10,485 nucleotides of DNA, taken from the NCBI GenBank assembly GCA_002773495.1, contig PFAX01000028.1, positions 543 through 11,027 of the forward strand, given 5' to 3'. The translations under genes were made by a program, and so were the position numbers. The DNA is from a bacterium (Candidatus Gribaldobacteria) CG10_big_fil_rev_8_21_14_0_10_37_21. Lineage in GTDB: Bacteria > Patescibacteriota > Minisyncoccia > Minisyncoccales > CG1-02-41-26. This document shows, piece after piece, positions 5,459 through 10,485 of the stretch. How positions within the stretch are numbered: the stretch's first letter is position 1; every line of letters begins with the position of its first letter. The notes under the pieces were generated by a model. That model did no database searches, had not been told where the DNA came from, and worked only from the letters and a program-made list of their open reading frames with translations.

Positions 5459-6187
5459 ATGACAAATCAACAAGCTAAAAAAATTGATTGGCAAAAATAC
5501 TTATTAGTTCTTTTTTTTACAGGGCTAATTTTTACTTTGGGTTTTTTCTTTGCTAATTTGATTAGCAAAAAAAATCTAGAAAGCTTAGATTCTTTGCAAC
5601 AAAACTTAAGGGTTGATATTTTATCCCTTGAAACCCAATTTTCTATTTTAAACCAAACCCCTTGCGAAAACTTAAACGAATCAACCCTAACCCAAGAACT
5701 TTACGATATCGCCCAAACCTTAACATCCGTGGGCAATAATGTTGGCAAAGATAACCCTTATTACTTACAACTTAAAAAATACTACTCTATTTTAGAAATT
5801 AAACACTGGTTGCTTTTACAGAGAGCCAAAAAAGAATGTGGCCTGCCTTTAACTTTTATTATTTATTTCTACGCTGATAAAAAAACCTGCCCTGACTGTG
5901 ATAATCAAGGGTATATTTTAACCCATTTAAGAAGAAAATACCCTGATTTACGGGTTTATTCTTTTGACTTTAATTTAGACCTTTCGGCCCTTGACGCTTT
6001 AAAATCAATTTATTTAATCCAGCCAAACGAAACCTTACCCTTAATGATTATTAACAAAGAGGCACTTTCTGGCTTCCAAAGTAAAGACAAACTTGAAAAT
6101 ATTTTAAGCAAATACATTGAAACAACCCCAGATGATGAAACCTCAACCTCCACCTCCTCTACCTCCCCCAATGACATTGACTTGTAA
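5459..6187 (+). CDS. Membrane-anchored thioredoxin-fold protein with CPDC motif
   Basis: A 242-residue protein with one N-terminal membrane helix (about 13-35), a helical extracytoplasmic segment with cysteine C69 (about 40-125, plus C127), and a thioredoxin-like C-terminal domain. That domain starts LTFIIYFYADKKTCPDCDNQ (131-150): a beta strand leading to the redox-type CPDC at 144-147, with a plausible cis-proline loop at TLPLMII (192-198). The last 20 residues are a Thr/Ser/Asp-rich disordered tail. The inferred role is an envelope thiol-disulfide or sensor protein; a structural role is possible. Its start is 3 bases after the glycosyltransferase stop, so translational coupling and shared function in cell-surface biogenesis are likely. 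An intrinsic terminator follows at 6220-6252. I do not recognise the exact family. Confidence 0.8.
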   Translation: MTNQQAKKIDWQKYLLVLFFTGLIFTLGFFFANLISKKNLESLDSLQQNLRVDILSLETQFSILNQTPCENLNESTLTQELYDIAQTLTSVGNNVGKDNPYYLQLKKYYSILEIKHWLLLQRAKKECGLPLTFIIYFYADKKTCPDCDNQGYILTHLRRKYPDLRVYSFDFNLDLSALDALKSIYLIQPNETLPLMIINKEALSGFQSKDKLENILSKYIETTPDDETSTSTSSTSPNDIDL

Positions 6188-6219
6188 TCTTTTAAAAGAC
6201 AAATCGTCCCCGACACAAG

Positions 6220-6252
6220 AACCCTTATCCTTCTAAAAAAATAAGGGTTTTT
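6220..6252 (+). terminator. Intrinsic terminator after the recG-GT-thioredoxin block
   Basis: AACCCTTAT (6220-6228) pairs perfectly with ATAAGGGTT (6241-6249) around a 12-base loop, followed by TTT. Only 16 bases separate it from the end of the convergent NYN gene at 6269. The opposite strand lacks a trailing T-run, so it probably acts on plus-strand transcription. TCTTTTAAAAGA (6189-6200) just upstream is a separate small palindrome. Confidence 0.75.
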
Positions 6253-6268
6253 AAGTTAATAACTGTCA

Positions 6269-6817
6269 TCATAAAGTTTGACTAAAGTTATTGATGTCCT
6301 TTTGCCTTAAAAGCACAGAAAGGTTGGCATATTTTTGCATTCCTAAAGAAGGGGCATGCGAAAACCCAACATATTCTAACTTCTTCCCTTTATGTTTAAT
6401 ATATTTTATCGCTGGGATCAGGTCAGTATCAGAACTTACCAAAATCGCTGTATCATATAGATCATCCACGGCTCCGATAATTAAATCAACAGCAATTTTT
6501 ACATCAGTTCCCTTTTCTCTAATTCTATCTTTGTCATACATTAATCTGCCTGGCTTGACGCAAAATCCTTCATTCTTAATTCGTGAAAGAAATTTCTGTT
6601 GTCCGCTTATTATTGCCTTACTTTTTTCAGTATCGTCAAAATTTCTTGCAATCCCAACATAATATCTTTTAGAAATGCAGACCCTCTCTTGAACTAAAAA
6701 ATCAGTAAACTTAGAAAAATCAAATTTAACCCCCTTTTGCAGATTAATCGCTTCATCTTTCAAGTATTTATAAAAATTGCTTCCGTCTATGTAAATGACT
6801 ACTTTTTCTTTTATCAT
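6269..6817 (-). CDS. NYN domain (LabA/DUF88, PIN-like) putative RNase
   Basis: A 182-residue NYN protein, a PIN-like metal-dependent nuclease fold. The acidic motifs are all present: IDGSNF with D11 and N14 near the start, KGTDVKIAVDLI with D105 and D111, and VSSDTDLIPAI with D130 and D132. These would bind Mg2+ or Mn2+ at the active site. The fold ends with GKKLEYVGF (144-152). NYN proteins are generally linked to RNA processing or decay; the target here is unknown. No membrane segment is present. ATG 6817 begins the first beta strand (KVVIYIDG). The stop is TGA, immediately followed by a second TGA, evidence that this genome does not recode TGA. A strong promoter (6890-6918), a terminator hairpin (6840-6873) and a 17-codon ORF precede the gene, suggesting conditional read-through. 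Confidence 0.92.
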   Translation of the reverse strand: MIKEKVVIYIDGSNFYKYLKDEAINLQKGVKFDFSKFTDFLVQERVCISKRYYVGIARNFDDTEKSKAIISGQQKFLSRIKNEGFCVKPGRLMYDKDRIREKGTDVKIAVDLIIGAVDDLYDTAILVSSDTDLIPAIKYIKHKGKKLEYVGFSHAPSLGMQKYANLSVLLRQKDINNFSQTL

Positions 6818-6826
6818 AATTCAATG

Positions 6827-6880
6827 TTAGCATAAGAACAAAAAGAAAACTACCCTTGCCGAGGCAGGGGTAGTGCTCAT
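6827..6880 (-). CDS. Putative 17-aa leader peptide spanning a terminator
   Basis: ATG 6880 to TAA 6827-6829 encodes MSTTPASARVVFFLFLC. The predicted transcription start (A at about 6883) would leave only three bases before the ATG, a leaderless message. The ORF runs through the whole terminator stem and U-tract and ends 9 bases before the NYN start. Translation could keep the hairpin from forming and permit read-through. This is inference from position; there is no homology, and the ORF may be fortuitous. Confidence 0.3.
   Translation of the reverse strand: MSTTPASARVVFFLFLC
6840..6873 (-). terminator. Intrinsic terminator upstream of the NYN gene
   Basis: On the minus strand CTACCCCTGCC (6873-6863), loop TC, GGCAAGGGTAG (6860-6850): 10 of 11 pairs (one C-A mismatch), followed by TTTTCTTTTT (6849-6840). 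It would end transcription coming from the exported-protein gene at 6960-7583. It also lies only about 10 bases downstream of the start predicted for the promoter at 6890-6918. Confidence 0.8.
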
Positions 6881-6889
6881 AGTAGTTAT

Positions 6890-6918
6890 ATAATAGCAAA
6901 TTTATCGCAACCTGTCAA
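6890..6918 (-). promoter_or_regulatory. Near-consensus promoter facing the NYN gene
   Basis: On the minus strand a perfect TTGACA (6913-6918), a 17-base spacer ending in TGC, and TATTAT (6890-6895, 5/6). This is the best promoter match I see in the window. The start is expected at about 6883. Its transcript meets a terminator hairpin within about 10 bases. Confidence 0.7.
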
Positions 6919-6959
6919 ATATTTTGCCCTGTGGAGAAACAACCCCAGCTTCATATAGC

Positions 6960-7583
6960 TTAATCAACAATTCTTAAACTAGCCAGCATTTGCTCAAAAA
7001 TAGTTAAATCTTTGGTAAACTGCTCTTGACTGCCTGACATATAATTAATTCTATAAAATCTTCCGTTATAAATAAATTCTATTCCCTGACTCATATCTCC
7101 TGATCCTTTCCAGGCACTTACATCTGAACTTTCGAGATTAATTGTTTGTATTTCTCCTAATCTTTTAGTTTTTTCTTGCTCTGGGATGTCTAAACCCCCA
7201 ATCCACTCTTCAATGGTTTTATCTTCAATATCGCCCAACACATACACCCTAAATAAACTGCCTTCTTCGGTGATTGGCCCTTCTCCAGCCACCACTACTT
7301 TATCTTGCATATTTTCTGCATATAAATTCGCTATACACCCTTGACATTGCTCGTTGTCTTTTATAAACCAGCTTGACGGATATTGAAAACTAAAAACAAA
7401 CCCAAGCAGCGGCGACTCTAACTGGTAAGTTTCCCATCCAACAAACTCATCCGCTAATTGTTCATTTTCTTCTCCTGTTGGCAATCCGTTAGATTGTTCT
7501 GCTTCATTTTTTGATAATTGCCAAACCAAAACCCCACCAATAATAACGACTAAAATCAGGACAATAAAAAAAACTTTTTTCAT
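6960..7583 (-). CDS. Exported, membrane-anchored hypothetical protein
   Basis: A 207-residue protein of no recognised family. The N-terminus MKK plus a hydrophobic stretch at 4-21 is an uncleaved anchor or signal peptide. There is no lipobox cysteine, so it is not a lipoprotein. A polar acidic linker (24-48) leads to an extracytoplasmic domain with FSFQYPSSWFI (64-74), a cysteine pair CQGC (80-83), and a closing IFEQMLASLRIVD (195-207). The YPSSW start and helix-plus-SL end recall PsbP-like or similar small beta-domain proteins of the cell surface, which is only a resemblance. It lies downstream of tRNA-Glu on the same strand with 54 AT-rich bases between. I see no clear promoter or ribosome binding site for it, so it may be read from the tRNA promoter. 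Its transcript would end at the 6840-6873 hairpin. Confidence 0.8.
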   Translation of the reverse strand: MKKVFFIVLILVVIIGGVLVWQLSKNEAEQSNGLPTGEENEQLADEFVGWETYQLESPLLGFVFSFQYPSSWFIKDNEQCQGCIANLYAENMQDKVVVAGEGPITEEGSLFRVYVLGDIEDKTIEEWIGGLDIPEQEKTKRLGEIQTINLESSDVSAWKGSGDMSQGIEFIYNGRFYRINYMSGSQEQFTKDLTIFEQMLASLRIVD

Positions 7584-7637
7584 AATATATAATTAATTTA
7601 ACAATACACAACCGACCTTTTTTGTCTTTTAAAACTG

Positions 7638-7709
7638 CGGCGCTACGGAGAGTCGAACTCCGGTGGCCTGATTGAAAATCAGGAATCCTAACCACTAGAT
7701 GATAGCGCC
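7638..7709 (-). tRNA. tRNA-Glu(UUC), CCA not encoded
   Basis: Acceptor GGCGCTA/TAGCGCC, anticodon stem CCTGA/TCAGG around loop TTTTCAA, anticodon TTC (complement of 7674-7676), and T-arm CGGAG-TTCGACT-CTCCG. The D-arm ATCTAGTGGTTAGGAT is typical of glutamate tRNAs. The discriminator is G; CAG follows, so CCA is added enzymatically. Confidence 0.97.
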
Positions 7710-7751
7710 AGCTAAAATAGCAAAAAGCGTAAAGCCAAGGGCTAATAGCGA

Positions 7752-7780
7752 ATAATACCAAAAAAATTGAAAAAAGGCAA
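7752..7780 (-). promoter_or_regulatory. Putative promoter of tRNA-Glu
   Basis: On the minus strand TTGCCT (7775-7780, 4/6), a 17-base T-rich spacer ending in TGG, then TATTAT (7752-7757, 5/6). The predicted start near 7745 gives a leader of about 36 bases. It overlaps the plus-strand promoter for tsaD. Confidence 0.5.
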
Positions 7781-7795
7781 GAAATCCTGTAAGAT
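7767..7795 (+). promoter_or_regulatory. Putative promoter of tsaD
   Basis: TTGAAA (7767-7772, 4/6) and TAAGAT (7790-7795, 4/6) are separated by 17 bases. A start near 7802 would give a leader of about 10 bases before ATG 7812. Its spacer overlaps the -35 of the tRNA-Glu promoter on the other strand. Confidence 0.35.
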
Positions 7796-7811
7796 TAATA
7801 AACAAAATCTT

Positions 7812-9029
7812 ATGCTTATACTCGGCGTTGATACTTCGTGCGACGATACTTCAATCGCTACGCTCAAAATCAAAAATCAAAAATCAAAAATCAAAGATAT
7901 TGAGGTTTTAAGCAGTGTTGTTTCAAGCCAAGAAAAGCTCCACGCTAAATACGGCGGAGTTTGGCCAGCAATGGCTCAAAGAGAACACGAAAAAAACCTA
8001 GTTTTTGTTTTAGAAAAAGCCCTGAAAGAGGCAAAAAGCATAGGACAAAAAGAGAACGGGAATGGTAAAAAAATCACAGAAAAAAAACAAAAAACTTTAA
8101 GCAAGATTTTAGAAAGGGAACCACTTTTAAAAGAAAACTTACTTAAATTTTTAAATAAATACCAAAAGCCAAAAATTGAGGCCATTGCTGTAACAATTGG
8201 CCCCGGGCTTGAGCCCTGTTTATGGCAGGGGCTTAATTTTGCTAAGGCCTTAGCTTTTATGTGGGAAATACCAATCATCCCTGTTAATCACCTTGAAGGA
8301 CACCTTGTTTCCTGTTTTTTGCAAAAAACAGGAAAAAATTTTCAATTTTCAATTTTCAATTTTCAAAAAAAAATTTGGCCAGCAATGGGCTTAATCGTTT
8401 CAGGGGGGCACACCCAACTTGTTTTAATTAAAAAAATAGGCGATTATAAGATTATAGGGCAAACTTTAGATGACGCAGCTGGTGAGTGCTTTGATAAAAC
8501 CGCCCGAATTTTGGGATTGGGCTACCCAGGTGGCCCAAAAATTGCCACTTTGGCAGCAAAGGCAACCTCTCTGCCAACTCCCAACTACCAAATACCAAAT
8601 AACCTACCTAGACCAATGATGAGTTCAAAAAACTTTGACTTTAGTTTTTCAGGTTTAAAAACAGCAGTTTTATATACTTGGCAAAAAATTCCTCAAAAAC
8701 AAAAAACCAGCAAAATGAAAACTGCTTTAGCCCATGAAATTCAACAAGCGATTATTGATGTTTTGCTTCATAAAGCGATAAGAGCAGCGAGCACCTTTAA
8801 AGCAAAAAGTTTTTTGCTTTGTGGGGGTGTTTCAGCCAACAAAGAGTTAAGAAAACAATTCTCTGAAAAACTAAAAGCTGAAAAACCTTCTTTAGGCCTC
8901 TTAACAGCTGAAAACGGCTTTTTTACTGATAACGGAGCAATGATTGCTTTGTCTGGGCTTTGCAATCTTAAAAAGAAACAAAAATTTCCTTTTAAAAATA
9001 TTCGAGCTAACGGTAATTTAAACATTTAA
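7812..9029 (+). CDS. tsaD: tRNA threonylcarbamoyltransferase TsaD (t6A synthesis)
   Basis: A 405-residue ASKHA-fold protein that transfers the threonylcarbamoyl group from TC-AMP to A37 of ANN-decoding tRNAs, normally with TsaB and TsaE. Visible motifs: GVDTSCDDTS (5-14), metal ligands H160 and H164 in NHLEGH, SGGHTQL (197-203), LDDAAGECFDKTARILG (219-235), YPGGP (238-242), LPRPM (265-269), DFSFSGLKTA (276-285), GGVSANK (338-344) and D373 in FTDNGAM. It is about 65 residues longer than E. coli TsaD. The extra length is a Lys-rich insert at about 75-118 and three short expansions coinciding with 7-nt arrays (residues 19-28, 176-185, 255-263). Start ATG 7812 fits the family; a TTG at 7767 would add 15 unrelated residues and lies in the putative promoter. 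The stop is 14 bases before the PrsW gene. Confidence 0.96.
   Translation: MLILGVDTSCDDTSIATLKIKNQKSKIKDIEVLSSVVSSQEKLHAKYGGVWPAMAQREHEKNLVFVLEKALKEAKSIGQKENGNGKKITEKKQKTLSKILEREPLLKENLLKFLNKYQKPKIEAIAVTIGPGLEPCLWQGLNFAKALAFMWEIPIIPVNHLEGHLVSCFLQKTGKNFQFSIFNFQKKIWPAMGLIVSGGHTQLVLIKKIGDYKIIGQTLDDAAGECFDKTARILGLGYPGGPKIATLAAKATSLPTPNYQIPNNLPRPMMSSKNFDFSFSGLKTAVLYTWQKIPQKQKTSKMKTALAHEIQQAIIDVLLHKAIRAASTFKAKSFLLCGGVSANKELRKQFSEKLKAEKPSLGLLTAENGFFTDNGAMIALSGLCNLKKKQKFPFKNIRANGNLNI
7866..7895 (+). repeat. 7-nt array ATCAAAA in tsaD (residues 19-28)
   Basis: Thirty bases with exact 7-nt periodicity; TC recurs at 7870, 7877, 7884 and 7891. Because 7 is not a multiple of 3, the array is read in shifting frames and gives KIKNQKSKIK. 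Compared with the E. coli TsaD as I remember it, this region is about 8 residues longer. Confidence 0.85.
8308..8335. repeat. Perfect 28-bp palindrome inside tsaD
   Basis: The left arm TTTCCTGTTTTTTG (8308-8321) is the exact reverse complement of the right arm CAAAAAACAGGAAA (8322-8335), with no spacer. It encodes residues around 166-175 (VSCFLQKTGK), just after the NHLEGH metal motif, and ends one base before the TTTTCAA array. Confidence 0.85.
8337..8366 (+). repeat. 7-nt array TTTTCAA in tsaD (residues 176-185)
   Basis: Four exact TTTTCAA units plus two bases (C at 8343, 8350, 8357, 8364). It encodes NFQFSIFNFQ. Between HxEGH and VSGGH the protein is about 12 residues longer than E. coli TsaD as recalled, which this array and the adjoining palindrome can account for. 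Confidence 0.85.
8574..8601 (+). repeat. 7-nt array CCAA(C/A)T(C/A) in tsaD (residues 255-263)
   Basis: Four units: CCAACTC, CCAACTA, CCAAATA, CCAAATA. They encode PTPNYQIPN just before the conserved LPRPM. Against E. coli TsaD as recalled, the linker is 7 residues longer, i.e. exactly three extra 7-mers. Confidence 0.75.
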
Positions 9030-9043
9030 TTTAAAAGTTAAAA

Positions 9044-9763
9044 ATGATCATAACCTTTCTTTTATATCCTTTAGGGCTAATGCCAAGTTTAATTTGGCTT
9101 TTGTTTTATTTAAGAAAAGACAAACACCCCGAACCCAATCGCATGGTTTTAAGGGTTTTTTTCTTGGGGGCAATGGCCGGGTTTTTTGCCATTCTCTTAG
9201 AAAAGGGCTTTCAATCAGCCACCCAAAATGTTTTTTTAGCGAGCTTTGCCCTTGATTCTTTTTTGGCTATCTTTTTGGGTGGGGCTTTAATTGAAGAAAT
9301 TGTTAAGGCCTTAGCCGCCAAAATTGGCACTTTTCACAGCAAAGAATTAGATGAACCAATTGACCTTATTTTGTATATGATAATTTCTGCTTTGGGTTTT
9401 GCCGCTTTAGAAAATATTTTGGTTTTAAGCAATTTTCACCCTGTTTTAAATAGCTCAATGGCTTTTCAGTTAATGTTTTGGAGATTTATTTCAGCTACTT
9501 TTCTACACGCCTTGGCCTCAGGTATTTGGGGGTGTTTCATGGTTTTTGGGGCACTAAGAAGTAAAATGCGTTACTTTTACTTTGTCACGGGCTTGTTAAT
9601 TGCCTCGCTCTTGCATGGTTTGTATAACTTCGCTATAATGAATTTAAGGGGGTTACCAAGATTTTTAGTGCCGGCAAGCTTGCTCTTAATTTCAGCTATT
9701 TTTGTTTCATTAAGCATTAAAAAAATAAAAAAATATAAAAGTGTTTGCAATTTATACCTTTAA
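9044..9763 (+). CDS. PrsW-family intramembrane protease
   Basis: A 239-residue multi-pass membrane protein of the PrsW glutamic-protease family (related to the CAAX-protease superfamily). Members cleave membrane substrates; Bacillus PrsW performs site-1 cleavage of the anti-sigma factor RsiW. Visible motifs: EEIVK (84-88), GFAALEN (118-124), H155 in FLHALASGIWG, and HGLYNF (191-196), which provide the expected glutamates and histidines. About six to seven hydrophobic helices are seen (roughly 2-22, 36-54, 65-95, 105-128, 145-170, 178-200, 206-226). KDKHPEPN (25-32) after the first helix is also typical. Start ATG 9044 lies 14 bases after tsaD and has an A-rich leader without a clear ribosome binding site. 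The hsp20 gene follows after 13 bases, so regulated proteolysis and stress protection may share a transcript. The substrate is unknown. Confidence 0.9.
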   Translation: MIITFLLYPLGLMPSLIWLLFYLRKDKHPEPNRMVLRVFFLGAMAGFFAILLEKGFQSATQNVFLASFALDSFLAIFLGGALIEEIVKALAAKIGTFHSKELDEPIDLILYMIISALGFAALENILVLSNFHPVLNSSMAFQLMFWRFISATFLHALASGIWGCFMVFGALRSKMRYFYFVTGLLIASLLHGLYNFAIMNLRGLPRFLVPASLLLISAIFVSLSIKKIKKYKSVCNLYL

Positions 9764-9776
9764 AATTAAAAAACAT

Positions 9777-10274
9777 ATGGCATTATTTAGAAAATTAAAA
9801 AACAATTTAGGCGTTGAAGAAGATGACTCAAAAAAGAAAAAGCCGAACGAAGAAATAGAAAAAGACGAAGGTGAAGAGGAAGAAGAGGTAAAAAAAGAAT
9901 CAAAAAAAGATAAAAAAGAAAAGCACTTAGCTGATTGGCCCCAAAGTAAAGGGCAATTAGCTGCTGACGTTTACGAAACAGATGACGAGTTTTTCATACT
10001 AGCGCCAGTAGCTGGGGTTTCCCAAGATGAAATTGAGATATTTGTGGAAAACGAAATGCTAATTATTAAAAGCGAGAGAAAAGAACCAGACGCGGATAAA
10101 GAAAAAAAGTATTTTTTTAAAGAATGTTATTTTGGCCCCTTTTCTAGGCAAGTAATCTTGCCCGAAGATGTTAACTCACAGAAAATTAAGGCCTCGTTTA
10201 AAAAAGGTATTCTCTTGGTTTCAATGCCGAAAAAGAAAATTGAAAAAAAGAAAGTTGAAATAGAGATAGAGTAA
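9777..10274 (+). CDS. Small heat-shock protein (Hsp20/alpha-crystallin)
   Basis: A 165-residue ATP-independent chaperone that would bind unfolding proteins as oligomers in the cytoplasm. Residues 17-52 are an extreme Lys/Glu low-complexity segment (KKKK, EGEEEEEVKK, KKDKKEK), unlike the usual hydrophobic N-terminal arm. The alpha-crystallin domain spans about 59-153: GQLAADVYETDDEFFILAPV at the start, APVAGVSQDEIEIFVENEML, KSERK (98-102), and the signature KKGILLVSMPKK (142-153). A C-terminal I-x-I (I162, I164) could dock into neighbouring subunits. Start: ATG 9777 gives MALFRKLKNN. A longer in-frame GTG start at 9741 would overlap the PrsW gene and adds 12 residues with no family support. 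It is probably in one transcript with tsaD and the PrsW gene. Confidence 0.93.
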   Translation: MALFRKLKNNLGVEEDDSKKKKPNEEIEKDEGEEEEEVKKESKKDKKEKHLADWPQSKGQLAADVYETDDEFFILAPVAGVSQDEIEIFVENEMLIIKSERKEPDADKEKKYFFKECYFGPFSRQVILPEDVNSQKIKASFKKGILLVSMPKKKIEKKKVEIEIE

Positions 10275-10275
10275 G

Positions 10276-10316
10276 ATAAATTAAAAATCAAAATGCAAAG
10301 TTTAAAATTAAAAAAA
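10276..10316 (+). repeat. Degenerate A-rich 7-nt array
   Basis: Successive 7-mers ATAAATT, AAAAATC, AAAATGC, AAAGTTT, AAAATTA, then A-run: AAA keeps its place every 7 bases while the remaining positions vary. It begins right after the Hsp20 stop and contains the ATG used by the 57-aa ORF. AT-richness makes it less certain than the arrays in tsaD. Confidence 0.45.
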
Positions 10317-10466
10317 CCACCTAAGGCAACCGGAAATAATTATTTGTTATTATTAAAACAAACAAAAGGAACTTGGGGCGTTTCAAGAGAAGAAAAGATA
10401 CAAGAAAAAAAGCGGGAATTATCTGAATTAAAAGCATCTAAAAGAAGAAAAAACGAAAAGCGGTAA
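10293..10466 (+). CDS. Small basic hypothetical protein, 57 aa
   Basis: A complete ATG-to-TAA ORF: MQSLKLKKPPKATGNNYLLL at the start, then a GTWGVSREEKI stretch, and a highly charged helical end (EKKRELSELKASKRRKNEKR). It has strong Lys/Arg excess, no membrane segment, and a probable coiled or amphipathic helix at about 31-57. Basic composition suggests nucleic-acid or ribosome contact, an inference only. It starts 18 bases after the Hsp20 stop on the same strand and likely ends the tsaD transcript. Its ATG and first codons lie in the 7-nt array, so the annotated N-terminus may be repeat-derived. No family recognised. Confidence 0.6.
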   Translation: MQSLKLKKPPKATGNNYLLLLKQTKGTWGVSREEKIQEKKRELSELKASKRRKNEKR

Positions 10467-10485
10467 TATCAAGATTTAAACAAAA

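Noticed and set aside
7504..7761. 85-aa minus-strand ORF across tRNA-Glu
   Set aside because: It is a tRNA-derived frame (IPDFQSGHRSSTLRSAAVL pattern) overlapping the exported-protein gene.
7767..7811. TTG start for tsaD
   Set aside because: TsaD proteins begin at the LILGVDTSCD strand, and the upstream codons coincide with putative promoter boxes.
9741..9776. GTG start giving a 12-residue longer Hsp20
   Set aside because: It overlaps the PrsW gene by 23 bases and adds residues with no family match; ATG 9777 gives a clean start.
1..10485. CRISPR array, phage or transposase genes, recoded TGA
   Set aside because: No spaced direct repeats with unique spacers, no integrase or transposase motifs, and TGA ends the NYN gene while no recognised gene contains an internal TGA.

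Overview
The window looks like chromosomal DNA from a Candidate Phyla Radiation (Patescibacteria, probably Parcubacteria-like) genome. The reasons are low GC, tightly packed genes on both strands, start codons with A-rich leaders and almost no Shine-Dalgarno motifs, and several short membrane-anchored proteins of no clear family. The TsaD also has the GPGLEPxLW signature I associate with these bacteria. TGA is used as a stop (end of the NYN gene) and glycine uses GGN codons, so the code appears standard. The lineage call is inference; no rRNA is present.

Left part (1-1837), all on the minus strand: tRNA-Ser(UGA) lies directly behind a DNA-alkylation repair (AlkD-like) gene. Upstream is a 440-base stretch with two tiny tandem ORFs (35 and 37 codons, one a single-pass membrane peptide) and putative promoters. 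Next come a GIY-YIG domain protein that carries an internal 9-nt slippage repeat, a GC-rich palindromic element, and tRNA-Ser(GCU). A divergent promoter region at 1861-1920 separates this block from the plus-strand block.

Centre (1951-6252), plus strand: tRNA-Arg(GCG) sits 4 nt before the recG start codon. RecG is followed by a membrane family-2 glycosyltransferase and a membrane-anchored thioredoxin-fold protein with a CPDC motif, and the block ends in an intrinsic terminator. The last two genes are 3 nt apart and probably act together at the cell envelope.

Second minus block (6269-7709): a NYN/PIN-like putative RNase, preceded by an unusual leader (strong promoter, terminator hairpin, overlapping 17-codon leaderless ORF); an exported hypothetical protein; and tRNA-Glu(UUC). 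Overlapping divergent promoters separate it from the final plus-strand block.

Right part (7812-10466), plus strand: tsaD (t6A modification of tRNA), a PrsW-type intramembrane protease, a small heat-shock protein with a highly charged N-terminus, and a 57-aa basic protein.

The most unusual pattern is short tandem arrays with a strict 7-nt period but different unit sequences at five places: the whole alkD/tRNA-Ser spacer, three in-frame sites inside tsaD, and the spacer after the hsp20 gene. A perfect 28-bp palindrome in tsaD abuts one of these arrays.
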